Assembly: GCA_026993045.1 (NCBI GenBank)
Contig: JALWWR010000213.1
Location: forward strand, 1-10,620
Direction of reading: 5' to 3'
Length of the DNA: 10,620 nt
From: Thermodesulfatator sp.
Lineage (GTDB): Bacteria; Desulfobacterota; Thermodesulfobacteria; Thermodesulfobacteriales; Thermodesulfobacteriaceae
This document shows positions 6,509 to 10,620 of this stretch, piece after piece; position 1 is the first letter of the stretch; each line of letters opens with the position of its first letter. The translations under genes were made by a program, and so were the position numbers. The notes below the pieces were generated by a model that was not told the origin of the DNA, did not search any database, and worked only from the letters and a program-made list of their open reading frames with translations.

Positions 6509-6779
6509 CCACCAACCGGTAGCCTCGGGTGGGATCCTGGTTGGGGGAAAACCCCAAATCTTCGGCAATCTTGCGGGCTACCCATAAAAGATGGCCTACC
6601 AACTCCCGGTCTTCTTCTTCCATCTCGTGAATCCCAGCCAGATGTTTCTTGGGCACAATCAGGATATGGGTAGGGGCCACAGGGTTAATGTCGTGAAAGG
6701 CGTAAACCCGATCGTCCTCGTAAACCTTTTTAGAAGGGATCTCCCCTTTCACGATTTTGCAAAAGATACAGTCCGCCAT
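6420..6779 (-). CDS. HIT family protein (HINT-type nucleotide hydrolase)
   Basis: The 119-aa protein is a complete small HIT-superfamily member of the HINT branch, which hydrolyses nucleoside phosphoramidates and related adenylylated compounds in the cytoplasm. The catalytic histidine triad is HLHFH at 103-107. The N-terminal Cys4-x2-Cys7 (DCIFCKIV) with His46 (PKKHLA) matches the zinc site found in many members. The ending GREMSWPPG is typical. The ATG at 6777-6779 is chosen because AGGAGG (complement of 6788-6793) lies 8 nt upstream; an in-frame GTG three codons earlier would overlap that site. The gene converges on the CDF gene, its stop (6420-6422) lying 97 bases past the CDF TGA. It is divergent from amrS. 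Physiological substrates of such proteins are mostly unknown. Confidence 0.93.
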   Translation of the reverse strand: MADCIFCKIVKGEIPSKKVYEDDRVYAFHDINPVAPTHILIVPKKHLAGIHEMEEEDRELVGHLLWVARKIAEDLGFSPNQDPTRGYRLVVNSGSQAGQTVFHLHFHLLGGREMSWPPG

Positions 6780-6787
6780 TAGAGGCA

Positions 6788-6901
6788 CCTCCTTTGCAAA
6801 GGCTCGTCTCTAAAACTTATATCATAATCAAATATCCCAGCCAGCCCCCAAGACTTGCACCTCCGGCTTACGAGGCCTATTTTAGAAAAAAGGAGGCTAG
6901 C
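6788..6901. promoter_or_regulatory. Divergent promoter region between the HIT gene and amrS
   Basis: For the HIT gene (minus strand), TGATATAAG gives an extended -10 element, TGA followed by TATAAG (complement of 6816-6821), placing the start about 30 bases before the ATG. For amrS (plus strand), TTGCAA (6794-6799) and TATATC (6818-6823) are separated by 18 bp and form a weak -35/-10 pair. The two candidate promoters overlap, so expression may be mutually exclusive. The amrS leader of about 70 bases up to AGGAGG at 6891-6896 contains no structure I recognise. No experimental start site is known here. Confidence 0.35.
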
Positions 6902-7918
6902 ATGCGAGAGGCCCTGCTTTATGAAAAGCTTTCTCACCAGGAAGTAAAGTGTAACCTCTGCTCCCATCGATGCCGCATCCCTCCGGGGAAGACCGGGCTT
7001 TGCGGGGTACGGAAGAATGAAGAAGGGGTCCTTTATAGTCTGGTCTACGGGCAGGTAATCGCCCATCACGTAGATCCTATCGAAAAAAAACCTCTCTTCC
7101 ACTTTCTGCCTGGGACTTTGAGCTACTCCATCGCCACCGTGGGCTGTAATTTCCGTTGCGATTTCTGTCAAAATTACGAGATCTCACACTTTCCACGCCA
7201 TTACGGTTACGTTACCGGCGAGAGGTTTTCTCCAGAAGAAATAGTAGCTGAAGCCCAAAAAGCCGGCTGCCGCTCCATCTCCTATACCTACACCGAACCC
7301 ACCATCTATTTCGAGTTCGCTTATGACTGCGCCCGGTTGGCCTCGGAGCAGGGGCTAAAAAACGTCTTTGTCTCTAACGGCTATATGACCCCCGAGGCTC
7401 TAGAGACCATCTATCCCCATCTGCACGCTGCCAACATCGACCTTAAGGCCTTTCGGGAGGAGTTCTATCGCAAACATTGTAAGGCCCGTCTAAAACCGGT
7501 GCTGGAAAACCTCAAAATCCTTAAACGGCAGGGGGTATGGTTGGAGGTGACCACCCTTATTATCCCAGGAGAAAATGACGACCCGGAGGAGCTTAGGGAT
7601 ATAGCCCGTTTCATTCGGGAGGAGTTGGGCCCCGAAACTCCTTGGCATGTGACCCGCTTCTATCCCACTTATAAGCTCCTTACCCGCCCACCAACCCCGG
7701 TGGAGACCCTCCAAAAGGCCTACTATATAGGACGGGAAGAAGGCCTCAAATACGTCTATACCGGTAATGTCCCAGGGGAAAAGGGCGAAAGCACCTATTG
7801 CTGGTCTTGCGGCGAATTGCTGATAGAACGTTACGGCTTTCGGATCCTAAAAAACGAAATCACTCCGGAAGGACGCTGCCCCTCTTGCGGAGCGGTAATC
7901 GATGGCCTCTGGAAATAA
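6902..7918 (+). CDS. amrS: AmmeMemoRadiSam-system radical SAM enzyme (AmrS)
   Basis: The 338-aa protein is a radical SAM enzyme of the AmrS family. The cluster motif CNFRCDFCQN carries Cys82, Cys86 and Cys89 (CxxxCxxC). The N-terminal region has a Cys set at 17, 20, 24 and 34 (CNLCSHRC...GLCGV), and the C-terminus a zinc-ribbon-like pair Cys300-x2-Cys303 and Cys326-x2-Cys329; both are usual in the family. Family segments YTYTEPTI (128-135), NIDLKAF (178-184) and TRFYPTYKL (251-259) are present. The family is named for co-occurrence with AMMECR1 and MEMO domain proteins; neither is encoded here and the reaction is unknown. The ATG at 6902 is preceded by AGGAGG (6891-6896) with a 5-nt spacer. 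An upstream TTG at 6794 in the same frame lacks such a site and would add 36 residues lying in the promoter region. The gene overlaps hypE by 17 bases. Confidence 0.92.
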   Translation: MREALLYEKLSHQEVKCNLCSHRCRIPPGKTGLCGVRKNEEGVLYSLVYGQVIAHHVDPIEKKPLFHFLPGTLSYSIATVGCNFRCDFCQNYEISHFPRHYGYVTGERFSPEEIVAEAQKAGCRSISYTYTEPTIYFEFAYDCARLASEQGLKNVFVSNGYMTPEALETIYPHLHAANIDLKAFREEFYRKHCKARLKPVLENLKILKRQGVWLEVTTLIIPGENDDPEELRDIARFIREELGPETPWHVTRFYPTYKLLTRPPTPVETLQKAYYIGREEGLKYVYTGNVPGEKGESTYCWSCGELLIERYGFRILKNEITPEGRCPSCGAVIDGLWK

Positions 7919-8912
7919 AACCCTGGTCCTCTTAGACCACGGCAGCGGCGGCCGAGCCACTCACCAACTTTTAAGAGAGGTCTTTTTCGAGGCCTTTGGC
8001 TCTTCAGAAAAGCCTTTCTTAGACGCAGCCCTGATCGGGGAGGACCTGGCCTTCACCACCGATAGCTTCGTGGTGGATCCCATATTCTTTCCCGGAGGAG
8101 ACCTGGGCTCCCTTGCAGTCCATGGCACAGCCAACGATCTGGCTATGGTGGGGGCCCGACCCCGGTGGCTGGCCGCCAGTTTCATTCTAGAAGAAGGCTT
8201 TCCCCTGGAAGACCTGCACCGCATCGTAGGTTCCATGGCCCAAGCGGCCCAAGAGATAGGGGTAAGGATTGTGTGTGGGGACACCAAAGTAGTCCCCAAG
8301 GGGAAGGGGGATAAAGTCTACGTTACCACCACTGGCCTGGGGGAAACGGTCCTCAAGCCCCCTCCCCATCCCCAGCGAATCCTTCCCGGAGACGAGATCC
8401 TAGTTTCGGGGCCGGTGGGGGATCACGGGTTGGCCATCCTGGCGGCTCGAGAAGGCCTGCCCTTAAAGGGCCTTAAGAGTGATTCGGCCGCGGTCTGGCC
8501 TCTGGTAGAGGCCCTTATCGAGACCCTGGGCCCGGATCTCCACGCCCTACGAGACCCCACCCGTGGGGGGCTCGCCACCACCTTAAACGAACTAGCCCAA
8601 GAGGCCCAAGTCCAAATGGTGATTGAGGAAGAGGCCCTCCCCCTTCGGCCAGAAGTAAAAGGGGGCTGCGAAATCCTGGGACTAGATCCCCTTTATCTAG
8701 CCTGCGAGGGGCGTCTGGTGGCCATAGTAGCCAAAGGCCGAGGACCGGAGGCCCTAGAGACCCTCAAGGCCCATCCCCTAGGAAAAGAGGCCCGGATCAT
8801 CGGAAAAGTAACGCCCCTCCGCTCTCGACCTCTGGTGATCCTCCACACCCTCTTGGGCGGGGAAAGAGTCCTGCCCGTTCTTACCGGGGAACCTCTCCCC
8901 CGTATTTGCTGA
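7902..8912 (+). CDS. hypE: Hydrogenase expression/formation protein HypE
   Basis: HypE (336 aa) helps build the CN ligands of [NiFe]-hydrogenase. HypF transfers a carbamoyl group to the C-terminal Cys and HypE dehydrates it with ATP to a thiocyanate, which goes to the HypCD complex. The obligatory C-terminal motif PRIC is present (Cys336), directly followed by TGA. PurM-like ATP-binding features are the N-terminal HGSGGRA (13-19), HGTANDLAM (74-82), CGDTKVV (125-131) and RDPTRGG (217-223). The ATG lies inside the 3' end of amrS, with a modest GGAG about 9 nt upstream, implying translational coupling. HypA-D, HypF and hydrogenase subunits are not in the window, so this gene is separated from any hyp cluster on its immediate flanks. 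The protein predicts at least one [NiFe]-hydrogenase in the organism. Confidence 0.96.
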   Translation: MASGNKTLVLLDHGSGGRATHQLLREVFFEAFGSSEKPFLDAALIGEDLAFTTDSFVVDPIFFPGGDLGSLAVHGTANDLAMVGARPRWLAASFILEEGFPLEDLHRIVGSMAQAAQEIGVRIVCGDTKVVPKGKGDKVYVTTTGLGETVLKPPPHPQRILPGDEILVSGPVGDHGLAILAAREGLPLKGLKSDSAAVWPLVEALIETLGPDLHALRDPTRGGLATTLNELAQEAQVQMVIEEEALPLRPEVKGGCEILGLDPLYLACEGRLVAIVAKGRGPEALETLKAHPLGKEARIIGKVTPLRSRPLVILHTLLGGERVLPVLTGEPLPRIC

Positions 8913-8913
8913 C

Positions 8914-8942
8914 TTGAATCCCCCTTTAGAGAGAGTTATGGT
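8914..8942 (+). promoter_or_regulatory. Weak candidate promoter for tyrS
   Basis: In the 62-bp gap between hypE and tyrS, TTGAAT (8914-8919) and TATGGT (8937-8942) are separated by exactly 17 bp, each matching four of six consensus positions. The start would fall about 25 bases before the tyrS ATG. The gap holds no terminator-like hairpin and no T-box features, so tyrS may equally be read through from amrS-hypE. Confidence 0.3.
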
Positions 8943-8974
8943 ATGGCCGCGATTTTTAAGAGAGGGAGGTCTTG

Positions 8975-10189
8975 ATGAAGGATTGGACCCCGGAAGAGGC
9001 CTTAGAATACCTCAAACGCGGCACCGTGGATATTGTGGAAGAAAAGGAGCTCCTGGCCAAGCTCAAGCGTTCTTATCAAACTGGAAGACCTTTAAAAATC
9101 AAGGCCGGTTTTGATCCCACCGCTCCAGATCTCCACCTGGGCCACACGGTGCTCTTGCGCAAGATGCGCCATTTCCAAGACTTAGGCCATGAGGTCTATT
9201 TCCTCATCGGGGACTTTACGGCCATGATTGGAGACCCTTCCGGGCGCTCCGAAACCCGCCCTCCCCTTACCAAAGAACAGGTCCAAGAAAACGCTCGCAC
9301 CTACGCCGAACAGGTCTTCAAGATCTTAGATCCCCAAAAGACCAAGGTGGTCTTTAATAGCCAGTGGATGAGCCGGATGACCGCCGAAGATTTCATCCGG
9401 CTTTGCGCTAAATACACCGTGGCCCGCATGCTAGAACGGGAGGATTTCAAGAAACGCTTCGAGTCCCAGCGCCCCATCTATATCCACGAGATCATCTATC
9501 CCTTAATCCAGGCCTACGATTCCGTTGCCCTTGAGGCCGATGTAGAACTCGGGGGCACGGATCAACTCTTCAACCTCCTGGTAGGCCGCGAGATCCAGCG
9601 GGAATACGGTCAGGAACCTCAAGTCATCATCACCGTTCCCATCTTAGAAGGCCTGGACGGGGTCCAAAAGATGAGCAAGAGCTTAGGAAACTATGTGGGT
9701 ATTATGGAACCCCCGCAAGAAATGTTTGGAAAAATCATGTCCATTTCCGACGATCTCATGTGGCGCTATTATGAGCTTCTCACTGACCTTCCTCTCTCTG
9801 AGATCGAGGCCCTCCGGCGGGCGGTCTCTGAGGGACAAGAACACCCCAAGGAGGTCAAAAAACGCTTGGCCATGCTCCTGGTCTCCCAGTTTCACTCCGA
9901 GACCGCGGCCCAGGAGGCGGCTGAAGAATTCGAACGGGTCTTTGCCCGCAAAGAGATCCCTAAAGACCTCCCCGAAATTGAACTTCCCCCTGGGGAACAC
10001 TGGCTCCCGGGGCTCTTAAAGGAAAATGGCTTCACCAAAAGCACCTCGGAGGCCAAACGCCTCCTGCAACAAGGGGCCCTCAAACTCCTGGAAGGCCCGA
10101 CCGTAAAGGAAGAAAACTTTCTTTTTAAACCTGGAGAGTATTATTTCCGGTTGGGCAAAAAACGGTTCCTCAAGATAACCGTCCGTTAG
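8975..10189 (+). CDS. tyrS: Tyrosine--tRNA ligase
   Basis: This 404-aa class I aminoacyl-tRNA synthetase attaches tyrosine to tRNA(Tyr) in the cytoplasm. The ATP-binding HIGH-type motif is HLGH at 54-57 ([11 protein letters not shown]). The second signature is KMSKS at 232-236, which places it in the KMSKS-type branch (Thermus and Haemophilus-like) rather than the KFGKT-type branch of E. coli TyrS. YPLIQAYD (175-182) and GGTDQ (193-197) are the expected tyrosine-binding segments. A C-terminal S4 RNA-binding domain spans about 342-402. The ATG at 8975 is chosen because GGGAGG (8964-8969) lies 5 nt upstream; the in-frame TTG just before it would be too close to that site. The gene is complete and is followed after 5 bases by the dihydrouridine synthase gene, so the two are probably one transcript. 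Confidence 0.97.
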   Translation: MKDWTPEEALEYLKRGTVDIVEEKELLAKLKRSYQTGRPLKIKAGFDPTAPDLHLGHTVLLRKMRHFQDLGHEVYFLIGDFTAMIGDPSGRSETRPPLTKEQVQENARTYAEQVFKILDPQKTKVVFNSQWMSRMTAEDFIRLCAKYTVARMLEREDFKKRFESQRPIYIHEIIYPLIQAYDSVALEADVELGGTDQLFNLLVGREIQREYGQEPQVIITVPILEGLDGVQKMSKSLGNYVGIMEPPQEMFGKIMSISDDLMWRYYELLTDLPLSEIEALRRAVSEGQEHPKEVKKRLAMLLVSQFHSETAAQEAAEEFERVFARKEIPKDLPEIELPPGEHWLPGLLKENGFTKSTSEAKRLLQQGALKLLEGPTVKEENFLFKPGEYYFRLGKKRFLKITVR

Positions 10190-10194
10190 TCTCT

Positions 10195-10620
10195 ATGTCT
10201 CAAATTTCCGGCCCCTTTCGAGGGGGAGAGGTCATGCTGGCCCCGATGGCGGGCTACACCCATTCCCCCTTTAGACGGTTGGTCAAAAGGCTAGGGGCCC
10301 ACTGGACTTGGAGCGAACTGGTAAGCGCGGAGCAGGTCTGCCGCCGAGGACTTGAAAGCCCCCTGCTCCGAGTCACCACGGAAGAAAGACCTTGGGTAGT
10401 CCAGCTCTTTGGTTCCGATCCAGACCGGATTTACCAGGCCGCGGTCCTAATCGGAAAAAGGCTTGCGCCAGAAGGGCTAAATCTCAATTTGGGTTGTCCG
10501 GCGCGCAAGATTGTAAGCCGCGGGGCTGGAGCGGCCCTGCTGCGGGATCCAGACCGGCTAACGGCCTGCGCCCAAGCCTTGGTGGAGGCCTCCAAAGAGA
10601 CCGGGATCCCGCAGCAGGGC
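10195..10620 (+). CDS. tRNA-dihydrouridine synthase, N-terminal part (runs off right edge; last codons suspect)
   Basis: The 142 codons present encode the start of a Dus-family flavoenzyme, which reduces uridine to dihydrouridine in tRNA using FMN and NADPH. Markers are MLAPMAGYTHSPFRRL (FMN-binding first strand), SELVSAE, VVQLFGSDP, and NLNLGCPARKIVSRGAGAALL with the catalytic Cys in GCP. The chosen ATG (10195) keeps the usual strand before LAPMAG but has no ribosome binding site, so it may rely on coupling to tyrS five bases upstream. An alternative ATG at 10234 has GGGAG (10224-10228) 5 nt upstream but would start directly at LAPMAG. After ETGIP the family normally reads like VTVK(I/M)R, the FMN/substrate Lys region. 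Here the sequence reads QQG, exactly where the 17-bp inverted copy begins, so the last three or four codons are probably not genuine. Confidence 0.9.
   Translation, partial: MSQISGPFRGGEVMLAPMAGYTHSPFRRLVKRLGAHWTWSELVSAEQVCRRGLESPLLRVTTEERPWVVQLFGSDPDRIYQAAVLIGKRLAPEGLNLNLGCPARKIVSRGAGAALLRDPDRLTACAQALVEASKETGIPQQG
10212..10225 (+). other. Small UUCG-loop hairpin near the start of the Dus gene
   Basis: CCCCT (10212-10216) pairs with AGGGG (10221-10225) around a TTCG loop. It lies between the two possible Dus starts and occludes part of the purine-rich stretch ahead of the second ATG (10234). It could bias initiation to the first ATG. It is short, lies within coding sequence and may be incidental. 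Confidence 0.3.
10534..10620. repeat. Exact 17-bp inverted repeat at the right edge
   Basis: GCCCTGCTGCGGGATCC at 10534-10550 recurs as its exact reverse complement at 10604-10620, up to the last base of the window, with 53 bases between the arms. The outer end cannot be seen, so the match may continue. The left arm fits the Dus protein (AALLRDP). The right arm breaks Dus family similarity. The centre of the switch is the palindrome GGATCC. A fold-back amplification chimera or assembly error is the likeliest explanation. Confidence 0.8.

Noticed and set aside
6780..6788. HIT start three codons earlier at GTG 6788
   Set aside because: It would overlap the AGGAGG site that fits the ATG at 6779.
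6794..6901. Longer amrS start at TTG 6794
   Set aside because: It has no ribosome binding site, the extra 36 residues do not resemble the family, and ATG 6902 has AGGAGG at ideal spacing.
8913..8974. T-box leader of tyrS
   Set aside because: The gap is only 62 bases, with no T-box consensus and no antiterminator or terminator stems.
1..10620. Mobile element, CRISPR array, tRNA, rRNA or toxin-antitoxin pair
   Set aside because: No transposase or integrase, no regularly spaced repeats, no tRNA-like cloverleaf or rRNA sequence, and no small paired genes were seen on either strand.

Overview
The window looks like ordinary chromosome from a thermophilic, anaerobic or microaerophilic bacterium. 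Class Thermodesulfobacteria or a near relative is my best guess. This rests on the look of the proteins (dense Glu/Lys/Arg, compact spacing) and on gene content: a hydrogenase maturation gene, cytochrome bd oxidase, a haem-c sensor kinase and an AmrS-type radical SAM enzyme. It is an inference, since no rRNA or other diagnostic marker is present. No mobile element, CRISPR array, tRNA or rRNA gene was found.

Left part (1-4167), all on the minus strand. In transcription order: threonine synthase (thrC), a membrane histidine kinase with a periplasmic haem-binding DUF3365-type domain and a C-terminal receiver domain, an Rrf2-family regulator with an IscR-like Cys/Cys/Cys/His cluster site, and the first 36 codons of cytochrome bd oxidase subunit I (cydA), which runs off the left edge. 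The last three suggest a redox, oxygen or NO sensing neighbourhood that feeds a high-affinity terminal oxidase. The regulator has a good sigma70-like promoter. The regulator-cydA gap holds AT-rich dyads and a five-codon leader ORF whose ribosome binding site copies that of cydA.

Middle part (4279-6508), plus strand. Three overlapping genes form a translationally coupled operon: a stand-alone class I fumarase/tartrate dehydratase beta-type subunit (possibly on a nearly leaderless mRNA), a UPF0280 (ApbE-like) protein, and a cation diffusion facilitator (CDF) transporter. The CDF frame is broken by one in-frame TGA at 6320-6322; conserved C-terminal CDF sequence resumes directly after it. A convergent HIT-family hydrolase gene (minus strand) follows.

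Right part (6902-10620), plus strand. An AmrS-type radical SAM protein overlaps hypE (hydrogenase CN ligand synthesis). These are followed by tyrosyl-tRNA synthetase (KMSKS type) and the start of a tRNA-dihydrouridine synthase. The last 17 bases of the window are an exact reverse complement of a stretch about 50 bases upstream, and the dihydrouridine synthase sequence stops resembling its family at that point. This looks like a fold-back chimera or assembly error at a contig end rather than biology.

I see no convincing new multi-gene system. The items most worth checking are the TGA-interrupted transporter, the inverted repeat at the right edge, and the regulatory region between the Rrf2 gene and cydA.
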